A stretch of 64,000 nt of DNA from a bacterium (GTDB lineage Bacteria; Patescibacteriota; Saccharimonadia; Saccharimonadales; UBA4665). Within the stretch, counting starts at the first letter, position 1; each line of letters opens with the position of its first letter. Location of the stretch: NCBI GenBank assembly GCA_021811625.1, contig JAJZNU010000004.1, positions 40,398 to 104,397 on the forward strand, given 5' to 3'. Under the pieces are notes generated by a model, which worked only from the letters and a program-made list of their open reading frames with translations, was not told the origin of the DNA and made no database searches. Made by a program: the position numbers and the translations under genes. Positions 9,122 through 19,511 of the stretch are shown one piece after another.

Positions 9122-10345
9122 TTAAAACGTAGCGGTACAAATGTACGTCAGGGTAGTAGTGTAAGAACCCGCTGGCTGGTGACCCGGAACATTCACTAGG
9201 TAGGTCGAGGTAAATACCTGAGGATCGCTGGCAGCGCCGGTACTATCGGCAACAGTGTCGCCGGATTTATATTCGTACTTGGCGGTAGTACCGCTACCTC
9301 CGGTGTTATAAGGAGCTACGGCCTCACCGTTATAGTATGAGTTACCGGTCGGAGTGGTAACGTTAGCGCTGGCGGGGACTGGAGCTGGGGTTGCGGCATT
9401 GGCGTCGGTGTCTTGTACGACGTTCATACCGAACTGACTTGTGCCTGGCTTGCTGAAATCTCCGCCAGTTACAGAAATGGCGGTAACGGTGTTGGCGCCA
9501 GAAGTTAGGGTCGGACCACTCACGGTTATGGCGTAACCAGCTCCGGCGTTCGTGCTGGCTGCCATTTGGGACGTTGCCCAAGAGGTGGTAGTGGGCGAGA
9601 ATAACTGATTGAAGCTAATATTCCCAGCGGTGGCGGTAGAACAATCCGGCACATTATTGGTTTCGCTGATGCTCTGCCCAGTGCAAAACAGTAGCGATTC
9701 GGGCATAGTCCCAGTTAACTGGATCGGGTTGGCGGTACTTGCCGCTACTGTCCCGGTGTCGGTTGGTGTACCGGTGCCATTAGTAGTGCTATAGGCAGAA
9801 ATTCGAACATAAAATGTCTGATTTGCCGTTGTGGGGTTCACAATACCGCTGAGTTCCTTGGTCAAAACTGTCGAAGTTGTAATCTGGACTGCCGATGCCG
9901 TAGCTATGGTTACGGTATTAATTTCACCGCTGTTCGGGTCGGACGCATCTTCATTCGCTGATGTGGTTAAACTCGTAAAACCAGTGATACCACCGCTATC
10001 CTGCGTTAAGGTAGCGCCGGCTACACTCAGGCCGGCTGGGGCATAGCAACCGATACCCCCGGTAACCGGCTCACCAGTCGTGCAGTACTGAAAAGTTATA
10101 GAACCAATATTTTCCGTAGTATCGTTATAGTCCACAGTAAAGTTAAACAAATGCTTAACGGTAGCTCCTGGCATGGAACCGCCGTCAGTAAGTGCCGAAG
10201 TTCCGTCCTCGAGCGTCAAACTCCGACTTGTTATTTGCTGAGCAAAAGCTCGACCCGGCAGGAACACCTGCGCAACGAGGCCCAACACTAACATCACTGC
10301 ACCAGCACCACTAAATATTTTTACACTCAAGCTTCTTATTTTCAT
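9122..10345 (-). CDS. Secreted beta-rich protein, WxL-like paralogue 2
   Basis: A 407-aa secreted protein with a signal peptide ending near QVFLPGRAFAQQ. The C-terminal half is a recent duplicate of the downstream gene: TGTMPESLLFCTGQS, TAGNISFNQ and HQPAGSYTTTLTYICTATF. Its N-terminal half shares only the overall plan (ITSRSLTLEDG versus ITNRTLTLSSS). The leader is extremely A-rich and I see no Shine-Dalgarno sequence before the ATG, unlike delta or gamma of the ATPase operon. Two conserved cysteines (LLFCTGQS, PDCST) and a terminal one (YIC) suggest a disulfide in the shared module. Confidence 0.75.
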   Translation of the reverse strand: MKIRSLSVKIFSGAGAVMLVLGLVAQVFLPGRAFAQQITSRSLTLEDGTSALTDGGSMPGATVKHLFNFTVDYNDTTENIGSITFQYCTTGEPVTGGIGCYAPAGLSVAGATLTQDSGGITGFTSLTTSANEDASDPNSGEINTVTIATASAVQITTSTVLTKELSGIVNPTTANQTFYVRISAYSTTNGTGTPTDTGTVAASTANPIQLTGTMPESLLFCTGQSISETNNVPDCSTATAGNISFNQLFSPTTTSWATSQMAASTNAGAGYAITVSGPTLTSGANTVTAISVTGGDFSKPGTSQFGMNVVQDTDANAATPAPVPASANVTTPTGNSYYNGEAVAPYNTGGSGTTAKYEYKSGDTVADSTGAASDPQVFTSTYLVNVPGHQPAGSYTTTLTYICTATF

Positions 10346-10446
10346 TTTTTTGTTTTAACTTTTGTTTTACTTATCTATGGCCAAGGTTAGCACAAGTAGA
10401 TTAGCTCGTCAACGTATAGTTATACACAGGCTAAGCTGGCACTAGC

Positions 10447-11208
10447 TTAGTACGTACCGGTGCAGACCAGTGTTTGATTGGTTGTATAAGATCCGGCCAC
10501 CGTCAAGCTGGTAACGTTCACTATGAAACTGATCGTGTAAATTATCTCGCCGGAGCTTTTGGGCGATTCGGCAATAGTATCGCCGTTGGAGTAGTAGAAA
10601 TGATTAGCGGAATCGTAGTTTGCTGTCGGTCCGGCAGTCGCCGCTCCAAACTGGCCGTAATTTGGGTCAGATCCTAGGTTACACCCCGACCCACAAAAAT
10701 CCGTGTTCTCGACCAAGTTGATTCCAAACTGTTCAGTGCCCGGCGAGGAAGTAGTGGGTCCGCCACTTCCGTTATTCATGGCCGGGATAGAATGACCCTT
10801 ATATGTTGGGGTTCCTCCGAGAATCTGGACAACATAGCCGTAACTGGTATAATCTATGACCGAAAACTGGATTGTTGCCGTAGAGGGCGCTGTGCTGCTA
10901 AAGGTACCAAAATCCGCAGAGCTACTCATAATAGAAAGCGCCAGTGAGGGGTCCTTTGTAGTTTGCGAACCTCCTTCAAACTGGAAACTGTTAGAATTTG
11001 AATTACCAATAGCCGAATCGCCGACAGATAAAACGGTCTGGTAGTTAGCAGAACTGGAAGGTATCAAGCCGCCGCCTCCGAGGTCGGTTTCTTGAAATTC
11101 ATAGTGAGGTGATTTTAGGGTATTGGCGTGGGCAAGACCGGTTATCGGGCTGCTGCTCAATACAACGAACGACAAAACCCCGATCACCCGAATAAACCTC
11201 TTTCGCAT
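10447..11208 (-). CDS. Secreted beta-rich protein, shorter WxL-like relative 3
   Basis: A 253-aa protein with a signal peptide (VIGVLSFVVLSSSPITGLAHA) and the same C-terminal plan as the two downstream genes: a GTEQFGINLVENTDFC strand, a FxxGDTIAES strand, and a tail (SLTVAGSYTTNQTLVCTGTY) matching YTTTLTYICT. It lacks the PESLxFCTGQS part, so it is a shorter or more diverged member. It is first in the minus-strand surface run and has its own promoter candidate and a GAGGAT ribosome-binding site before the ATG. Confidence 0.75.
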   Translation of the reverse strand: MRKRFIRVIGVLSFVVLSSSPITGLAHANTLKSPHYEFQETDLGGGGLIPSSSANYQTVLSVGDSAIGNSNSNSFQFEGGSQTTKDPSLALSIMSSSADFGTFSSTAPSTATIQFSVIDYTSYGYVVQILGGTPTYKGHSIPAMNNGSGGPTTSSPGTEQFGINLVENTDFCGSGCNLGSDPNYGQFGAATAGPTANYDSANHFYYSNGDTIAESPKSSGEIIYTISFIVNVTSLTVAGSYTTNQTLVCTGTY

Positions 11209-11216
11209 ATCCTCAT

Positions 11217-11245
11217 ATTGTGCCTAATTAGTACAGTTTTGCCAA
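11217..11245 (-). promoter_or_regulatory. Promoter candidate for the surface-protein run
   Basis: On the minus strand TTGGCA, a 17-bp spacer and CACAAT precede the start at 11208. The -35 is good, the -10 is weak. Confidence 0.4.
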
Positions 11246-11279
11246 GTAGCTCAAGCTTATAATAAGGTGAAGTACGGTT

Positions 11280-11308
11280 TTCGGGTATTTAGGCTAAAGC
11301 AGTATAAT
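11280..11308 (+). promoter_or_regulatory. Promoter candidate for the 346-aa membrane protein
   Basis: A consensus TATAAT at 11303-11308 lies 17 bp after a weak TTCGGG, 29 bp before the GTG start at 11338. Confidence 0.45.
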
Positions 11309-11337
11309 ACGTAAGAATCATTTAACGAGTAGCAACG

Positions 11338-12378
11338 GTGGCAAACACACAATCTCCCGAATCGCCAAACGATCAAAGCACGGAGCTTCCGTCTCCAGAG
11401 GTACTAAAACCTAAGGATAATGAAGACACGCCGTCATCCGATACTGGCACCGTTCCTCCCGGTAAGGACACCTCTAAGGGGCCAAAACTCCGACGCCGGG
11501 GAACTTATCGTCCCAGCCATAAAGCAACTTTTATCGGTCTCGCTGTTGTGGCGGCCATTCTGGCTGTAAACGCCGTTGTCATTACTTTTGTGTTAAAAAA
11601 CCACAGTTCTAATAACAATCCCCTGAGTAAGGATCAGGTAACCATCAGTAGCAGTGCCTTGGATAAGTTGGGCGTAAACAGCTCTGCCGTCGGTGATTCG
11701 GGTATTGAATTAAGCATTGGACCGGACACTAAATTCGACGGCTCAGTTCAGGTTGCCGGTGACGTAAACATTAGCGGGCAGCTTGCTTTAAATAGTAAAT
11801 TTACTGCCAGTGATGCCAGCTTGACTCAGTTGGAAGCCGGCAATACCTCCCTCTCTCAGTTAGATGTTAATGGTAACGGCACTATAACCGACCTTAACCT
11901 TCGCAATAATCTTGTTGTCACCGGCACGACATGGTTAAACGGGACAACAACGGTCGGCCAGCTTTTAACCGTTAACAGCAACGAAAATGTCGCCGGCAAT
12001 TTAGCCGTGGGCGGTACTTTATCGGTGGGGTCCTTTCAAACAACCAGTTTGACTGTTAGTGGACATGTTATAACTGCCGGTAATGCGCCATCGGTCAGCG
12101 CCGGATCGTGCATCGGGTCCAATGGCACGGTATCAATTAGCGGTAATGATACTACCGGTACGGTAGCAATCAACACCGGTAGCGGGGCATGCGCTGGCGT
12201 GCTGGCCAATGTAGTGTTTCGAAATCCTTTTACCGGTATACCTAACGTCGTCATAACGCCTGTCGGGGTAGGTGGTTTATTCTTTGTTAACCGGAGCACC
12301 ACCGGATTCAGCATTGGTGACAGCTCAGCACCTGTAGCCGGTATTGGTTACGCTTTTGACTACATCGCCGAACAGTAA
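11338..12378 (+). CDS. Membrane-anchored protein with beta-helix-like repeats
   Basis: A 346-aa protein with a GTG start and no clear Shine-Dalgarno. An acidic/proline-rich cytoplasmic N-terminus is followed by a basic patch (KLRRRGTYRPSHK), one membrane helix (IGLAVVAAILAVNAVVITFVL) and an extracellular stretch of short repeated strands (VQVAGDVNISGQLALNS, LNLRNNLVVTGTTWLNG, NVAGNLAVGGTLSVG) reminiscent of trimeric beta-helices. A C-terminal beta domain starts at SCIGSNGTVSISGNDT. The topology is type II with the C-terminus outside. It is transcribed towards the ATPase operon and ends 10 bp from epsilon. Function unknown; a trimeric stalk with a terminal knob is my inference. Confidence 0.75.
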   Translation: MANTQSPESPNDQSTELPSPEVLKPKDNEDTPSSDTGTVPPGKDTSKGPKLRRRGTYRPSHKATFIGLAVVAAILAVNAVVITFVLKNHSSNNNPLSKDQVTISSSALDKLGVNSSAVGDSGIELSIGPDTKFDGSVQVAGDVNISGQLALNSKFTASDASLTQLEAGNTSLSQLDVNGNGTITDLNLRNNLVVTGTTWLNGTTTVGQLLTVNSNENVAGNLAVGGTLSVGSFQTTSLTVSGHVITAGNAPSVSAGSCIGSNGTVSISGNDTTGTVAINTGSGACAGVLANVVFRNPFTGIPNVVITPVGVGGLFFVNRSTTGFSIGDSSAPVAGIGYAFDYIAEQ

Positions 12379-12388
12379 GTACATTGGC

Positions 12389-14919
<2,531 letters not shown>

Positions 14920-14933
<14 letters not shown>

Positions 14934-16437
14934 TGGTTTTGTCCTTATCACCATCCGGTGTTTCGCCTGATGGGTTTTGAGTACCGGCGGGTTTTTCCGT
15001 TGGGGTATCGGCAGGAGAGGGCTTTGGCTTGTCGCTGTGTTTTTTAAGTAGCTGCTCCTCAAGGTGGTCGAAATCCTTATCGTCCTTTAGAGCTCCGATT
15101 TTCTTTATAGATTCTTTAAGCCCGTTGATATCTATTGAAGTTGTGCCGCCGCCTAACAAAACCGTCTCCAGTAGTACTTCTTGTTGGATCAAACTGTGGC
15201 GCTCTTCGGGCGGCTGTTGCAAAGCTTGGTACAGCTGTTTACCAAGAGCTAAATCGGTAGAAGATTCTTTGGAGAGGCTAGAGCCGAAATGTGAAAATTC
15301 TTCGGCCTGATGGTATTTAGCCAAAGCTTGAAAAAGGTTACCGGTTAAATGTTTTTGACGAACATTTTGGGCTTGGCCGCCAACCCGGGACACCGACAAG
15401 CCAACATTGACCGCCGGTCGAATGCCTTGCCGAAAGAGCCCCAGATCGAAAATAATCTGTCCGTCGGTAATCGACATAATACTTGTCGACAGATAAGCCG
15501 TAATATCGTCGTTGGGAGTCACGATAACCGGTAATGCAGTCAACGTCTTACCGTTGTCTTTAAGTTTACCGGCCCTCTCTAAAAGACTAGAGTGAGCATA
15601 GAACATGTCGCCGGGATATGAATCACGACCCGGGTCCACTTCCTGCAGGAGAGAAAGCTGCCTATATGCTTCGGCATGTGAGCTTAAATCATCGTAAATT
15701 ATGACCGTATCCTGGCCAGCGTACCAGAGGTTTTCGGCCATTGAGCAAGCCGCATAGGGTGCTAGATAGGATTGAGTCAGGGACTCGAATATATCCGCCA
15801 GGACTACTATGGTGTGATCCATGGCTCCGGAATCTCTTAGGCCGGAAAGGAGATGCTCGATGTCGACTTTGCGTTTGCCGATCAAAACATAGATAACCAC
15901 TCGTCCGGTCCCAGCCTGGTTGGCGCTCAGTTGACTTAAAAAAGTACTTTTACCTGATTTACTATCGCCTAAGATTGCGATTCGCTGGCCGAGTACGATC
16001 GGGAAAAACATATCAACCGCTGCAACTCCGCTGGCAAGCTGCTCATTCAAAGGGCTTCTCGCCATTATACCGGGTGCGGCATTAAAGATCCCCGAAGTTT
16101 GGGTGGAATGTATGGCTCCTTTACCGTCAAGCGGCTTGCCTATGGGTGAAACCACTCGGCCGATGAGACCTTTGCCGACCGGCACGCTGAGCACATCGTT
16201 TTCGACGACGGCGAGTGTACCTGGCTCGACGTGTTCAGAGTCAATGTTGAAAAGAATAACCCTATCACCGTAAGCTTCTCGGACAAGACCTCTCTGGCCG
16301 TCTTCAAAAAGCACTTCGGCGCCCAACCGGACACCTTCCAAACCCTTAACTTCGACTATAAAGCTGTTGGTTGCTACAACTTCGCCCGTCAGGTTATCGG
16401 CTTCGACCAGTTTTTGAAAATGTTGATCATCAAACAC
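14920..16437 (-). CDS. atpA: F1-type ATPase alpha subunit
   Basis: A 505-aa non-catalytic nucleotide-binding subunit. Conserved landmarks are LIGRVVSPIGKPLDGKG, PGIMARSPLNEQLASGVAAV, the P-loop GDSKSGKST (synthases usually have GDRQTGKT), IIYDDLSSHAEAYRQLSLL, PGDMFYAHSSLLERAGKL and the arginine-finger strand NVGLSVSRVGGQAQ near residue 350. The last ~40 residues are a Pro/Thr/Asp-rich disordered tail (KPKPSPADTPTEKPAGTQ) not seen in ordinary alpha. The start overlaps delta by 8 bp. The retained arginine finger supports working catalytic sites at the alpha/beta interface. Confidence 0.92.
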
Positions 16438-16918
16438 GGCGCAAAACCTCTGGAAATTTATTGCGAGACTCTAGAATTTGGCGACGGAACGACCAATCGT
16501 AGACGTGGCTGCCGTTTCTGATTACAATTCCTCCCAGCAAGCTGGAGTTGAATTGGAAGTTCACGAGAGTATTGGGGGCGATATTTTTACGGCACCATTC
16601 GACAAGAGTTCTTTTGAGACTTGCGGGGGGAGGTCCAGCCAAGGTAATCGCCAGTTGCGAAGCATTATTATTAAAAGATTGTAGGGCGTCTATCAGCTCG
16701 TCCAGTGTTTGCCGGCTGAGCGGTTTTTGAGCAGCCCAATCATGAATGAGCTCCATTACCTCGGGCGTTACATCGGGACCACTGTCGGATCGGTGTTTAA
16801 CTTTCAACCGTTTTTTGATATCGACATGTGAAAACCACCGGGCGTAGTCTTTTACGCCTAGCAGAAGGGTTTGTACATCCTGCTGGGTAATGACGCTATT
16901 TGGTAGCTGGAGTTTCAT
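16430..16918 (-). CDS. atpH: F1-type ATPase delta-like stator subunit
   Basis: A 162-aa protein. The C-terminal strand pair (LVNFQFNSSLLGGIVIRNGS ... YDWSFRRQI) is the signature of delta/OSCP ('v.f..d.sliGGi.i..g..v.D.S...qL'). The N-terminal helices are diverged and somewhat short. A strong CAGGAGGTGG lies 8 nt before the ATG, inside the end of the b gene (23-bp overlap), indicating independent re-initiation. It should join the crown of the alpha/beta hexamer to the b stalk. Confidence 0.75.
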   Translation of the reverse strand: MKLQLPNSVITQQDVQTLLLGVKDYARWFSHVDIKKRLKVKHRSDSGPDVTPEVMELIHDWAAQKPLSRQTLDELIDALQSFNNNASQLAITLAGPPPASLKRTLVEWCRKNIAPNTLVNFQFNSSLLGGIVIRNGSHVYDWSFRRQILESRNKFPEVLRRV

Positions 16919-17522
16919 CGTTGGCCACCTCCTGTTTAAAGTCGGCTTTATGCTCCTCTAATACGGACGTCAAGTAGGGGACCTGGGCTCCGAGATCAAC
17001 GTTATGCTGTAGCGTCTCCAGAAGAAATGATGCAACGGCATCCGACAATTTTGTATCAATTTGCTGGATTAGGTGTTGTTTTTCTGCAGCCATCTCCTCT
17101 TTAAGCTTGGCTTGTAGATCAGTCTGGTGGCCAGTAATTTCAGTCTCGGCATTCTTGGAGACGGTTTCGGTTTGTTGGTGCAATTTTTCAATCTCGACGC
17201 GGTAACGCTCCATCTCTTTGTCGACTATTTCCGTACCCAGTTTTTCCAGTTGTTTGGTTAGCCGTTCTTCGGTGTCGCCGAGATCCTTTTGCATACGTAC
17301 AGCGGATCGCTCCAAAGCAGTCTCAAAATTGGCCTGAGCAGTTTCCAGCAGGCGCTGTCTTACTGCTGGCGGTAGATAAGTATCATCGGCCGGATTGTGC
17401 TTGTTTACGGACTCATGTTTATCGGGACGGTAGTGAGCATAGGCATGACGCAGAGCAGTTGCGGCAATAACCCCTATAAAAAAGACATCAACGTATAGGA
17501 ATATTTGTACGAAAACCGACAT
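16896..17522 (-). CDS. atpF: F-type ATPase b-like peripheral stalk subunit
   Basis: A 208-aa protein with an N-terminal membrane helix (FLYVDVFFIGVIAATALRHA) and a long charged coiled coil (about residues 55-165). The C-terminal segment (LSDAVASFLLETLQHNVDLG ... YLTSVLEEHKADF) fits the delta-binding end of b. A 30-residue polar insert follows the membrane helix (YRPDKHESVNKHNPADD). It starts one base after the stop of the c-hairpin gene (TGATATG), so the two are translationally coupled. With delta it would form the stator. Confidence 0.75.
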   Translation of the reverse strand: MSVFVQIFLYVDVFFIGVIAATALRHAYAHYRPDKHESVNKHNPADDTYLPPAVRQRLLETAQANFETALERSAVRMQKDLGDTEERLTKQLEKLGTEIVDKEMERYRVEIEKLHQQTETVSKNAETEITGHQTDLQAKLKEEMAAEKQHLIQQIDTKLSDAVASFLLETLQHNVDLGAQVPYLTSVLEEHKADFKQEVANDETPATK

Positions 17523-17523
17523 A

Positions 17524-18339
17524 TCAAAGCTTCGTTATTATCATATAAATAGACAAGGCGGCAACAACAAGGATACCGAGGACCAGTGCAGACATTTGGA
17601 TCACTTGACGGTATATGGCCGATTGCGACAGCGGGTTACGCCCAACAGATATAATACTGCTATGAATCATTGAGTACACAATACTAGCCACTATTATAAC
17701 AGTTATGATAAAAATGCCCATGCTTATTAGAATCGGTATGGTATTTACTTGTTTGCCGGCAAGGGCGTCGGATATATTCTGAATCGCGGAGGGGATCAGG
17801 GTTTTATTCGGTAGTTTGTAGAAATACGACACGCTGACTTGCACCGGTATATCACCGATCAACACGGAATGCTTTTGGCCGCTACTGTCAGTGAATGTTT
17901 CCGTACTGCTGTTACTGTTATCCAGTCCGGACTGCGCGATGCCAACTACCTTAATGTCCGAGGTTGCTTTCATACCAACCCCACTTATCGGTGAGGCGGT
18001 AATCTCATCACCATCCGCAATGCTTCCGTTAATGTTGGATACCAGGACCTGGACTACACCGGTCGTGGCGACCTGAACTTGACTGGTCTGACCGGTTGAC
18101 AACGATAACAAAGAACTATCGCTGTTAATGACAACTCCCAAAATACCGCCCACATTTGTACTGGTGGCGGCATCTACTTCGTCAGTAGTTCCACTTTTCA
18201 AACTCACTATCGCTCCTACCGGCAGCTGGTCGGTGGTGGTATAACCCTGAGAAATTGTGGTAATGGCGAAGGCCGCTGCGCTAGGCAGCAGAATGAGCGA
18301 TACCGCAAATGTCGACAAAAATAATCTACGACAATTCAT
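17524..18339 (-). CDS. Secreted-domain / c-subunit-like hairpin fusion of the F1-like ATPase operon
   Basis: A 271-aa protein in the position where atpE (subunit c) normally sits, directly before b. It has a signal peptide (LFLSTFAVSLILLPSAAAFA) and then ~170 extracytoplasmic beta-rich residues (LPVGAIVSLKSGTTDEVDAA ... ISGVGMKATSDIKVVGIAQ). It ends in a two-helix hairpin with the polar loop GRNPLSQSAIYRQ, which matches the ARQP/GRNP loop of subunit c in sequence and spacing. The residue corresponding to the ion-binding Asp/Glu, 18 after the loop Pro, is Leu, and no acidic residue occurs in the second helix. The hairpin therefore cannot carry protons in the usual way. The operon contains no a subunit. 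I infer a membrane anchor or ring that displays a domain outside the cell. Confidence 0.75.
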   Translation of the reverse strand: MNCRRLFLSTFAVSLILLPSAAAFAITTISQGYTTTDQLPVGAIVSLKSGTTDEVDAATSTNVGGILGVVINSDSSLLSLSTGQTSQVQVATTGVVQVLVSNINGSIADGDEITASPISGVGMKATSDIKVVGIAQSGLDNSNSSTETFTDSSGQKHSVLIGDIPVQVSVSYFYKLPNKTLIPSAIQNISDALAGKQVNTIPILISMGIFIITVIIVASIVYSMIHSSIISVGRNPLSQSAIYRQVIQMSALVLGILVVAALSIYMIITKL

Positions 18340-18423
18340 GTCTAAGCACCTAAACTGACTTTCACTAAGTGATGTTTGTGGCCGTTTTTTGTTAACATTT
18401 TGCTATTTATGCTTAGGTTACCA

Positions 18424-18432
18424 AGTATAACA
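18424..18432 (-). promoter_or_regulatory. Extended -10 candidate for the F1-like ATPase operon
   Basis: Minus-strand TGTTATACT (TG-n-TATACT) about 85 nt upstream of the 271-aa gene. The intervening leader contains a short TCACT/AGTGA palindrome and AGGTG before the start. Confidence 0.4.
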
Positions 18433-18451
18433 TACACCTAAGGAGTTATAT

Positions 18452-18478
18452 TTGTAAGTATAGTGGCGGTGCTATAAT
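18452..18478 (+). promoter_or_regulatory. Promoter candidate for the mini-prepilin
   Basis: TATAAT at 18473-18478 with TTGTAA 15 bp upstream. It overlaps the divergent ATPase promoter region, so the two may compete. Confidence 0.4.
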
Positions 18479-18504
18479 GAGACATATCAGTAATCGGGGG
18501 TGAT

Positions 18505-18603
18505 ATGCGCAGCAATCACGATGGTTTTACTCTACTGGAACTCCTGGTTGTTATCGTCTGTGTCGGCATCTTAGTGGCACTCATTTTTACCTTCCGCCAC
18601 TGA
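18505..18603 (+). CDS. 32-residue mini-prepilin
   Basis: Too short for the ORF track. The ATG at 18505 follows CGGGGGTGAT (good ribosome-binding site) and the promoter above. The product MRSNHDGFTLLELLVVIVCV... has a complete class III prepilin signal: a short basic leader, the G/F cleavage site, the Glu at +5 and a hydrophobic helix. It stops right after the helix at FTFRH. There is no globular head. It could be a truncated pilin gene, or a real helix-only pilin that packs in or modulates the fibre. It lies far from the pilus locus, beside the F1-like ATPase operon. Confidence 0.6.
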   Translation: MRSNHDGFTLLELLVVIVCVGILVALIFTFRH

Positions 18604-18677
18604 CCGCCGGAATGATCCATGAAACAATTTTTTTGTTTTTGTAACGCAGTCGCTTATGAATTTCTTTAACCCTACAG

Positions 18678-19421
18678 TCATAAACCATGATCCAAACTAC
18701 TGTAAAAGTTTAAATTGCATGCGTGATCAACGTCCAGTGCCGTGGTGTATTGGGTTATCCACGGCATACTAGCGCCGAATCCTGTGTTCCGGCAGGCATC
18801 CAGCGCTGGAGCTAGGCTGTAACCACCGGTGGCTTCCCATGTCGGCAGGTTTATACGCCAGTCGCCAACGATAGCGGTCCATTGGGTAGGGTAAGAGTAC
18901 AGGCCTACGATGGCGAGGAAGACATTCTGATGGATGGCATCGATAGCACCCTCCAGCGAGGCGCGGTTAGCAAATGTATTAGTTGTCCAGCTGTTATCGG
19001 CCTCAACGTCCAACCACCATAGTGGACTGTGTATGCCTTGGGAGTCGGCATAACGTATGCTATAGGCAGTGGCGGTGTATCCGTAGTTATAAGCCCGACA
19101 GAGTTTGTCGCTGGCCCTACAGTGCCTAGGCCCATTGTCACGCCGCTTACCATAGACAATACCTGGATATCCGGTATTGGCATACAGGGCAACGTGTCCG
19201 AACCAACTTGCTTCCTTATCGAGACACGGATTCATCCGGAAGTCCAGGCCGCCGTTTACGCCAACTATTGCCCAAATTGAGTTCGGGGGAGGCCGCACTC
19301 CACAATTTGGCCATGAAACGTCATATATTGTTTGGTCATTAGTTGGAGGGGTCATAAAAACACTTAATGCTGCCGCGGAGCTAAGCAAAAGTACGACTAT
19401 TAGCGCAACCAGACGACCCAT
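18678..19421 (-). CDS. Secreted GH25-like glycoside hydrolase domain protein
   Basis: A 247-aa protein with a signal peptide (LVALIVVLLLSSAAALSVFM) and a domain opening YDVSWPNC, then WAIVGVNGGLDFRMNPCL, SPLWWLDVEADNSW and VGLYSYPTQWTAIVGDW. This is the layout of GH25-like / DUF1906-type TIM barrels known from actinobacteria and CPR. The D-x-E of WWLDVE occupies the position of the GH25 acid. Several cysteines suggest disulfides. It may cleave peptidoglycan or a host wall polymer; the substrate is unknown. It is divergent from polA. Confidence 0.7.
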   Translation of the reverse strand: MGRLVALIVVLLLSSAAALSVFMTPPTNDQTIYDVSWPNCGVRPPPNSIWAIVGVNGGLDFRMNPCLDKEASWFGHVALYANTGYPGIVYGKRRDNGPRHCRASDKLCRAYNYGYTATAYSIRYADSQGIHSPLWWLDVEADNSWTTNTFANRASLEGAIDAIHQNVFLAIVGLYSYPTQWTAIVGDWRINLPTWEATGGYSLAPALDACRNTGFGASMPWITQYTTALDVDHACNLNFYSSLDHGL

Positions 19422-19493
19422 GCCGTCATTATAACGCCGTAAATAGTCCGGGTTTATTAAACTAAACTCCCTCCGTCACAAAGATTCGATGCT

Positions 19494-19502
19494 TGCTATA
19501 CT
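19494..19502 (+). promoter_or_regulatory. Extended -10 for polA
   Basis: TGCTATACT ends 9 nt before the polA ATG, so the mRNA would be leaderless or nearly so. Confidence 0.5.
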
Positions 19503-19511
19503 TATAGTTAG

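Noticed and set aside
14934-15062. Long N-terminal extension of gamma in the ORF track
   Set aside because: It runs 130 bp into alpha; the ATG at 14933 has a ribosome-binding site and the family N-terminus.
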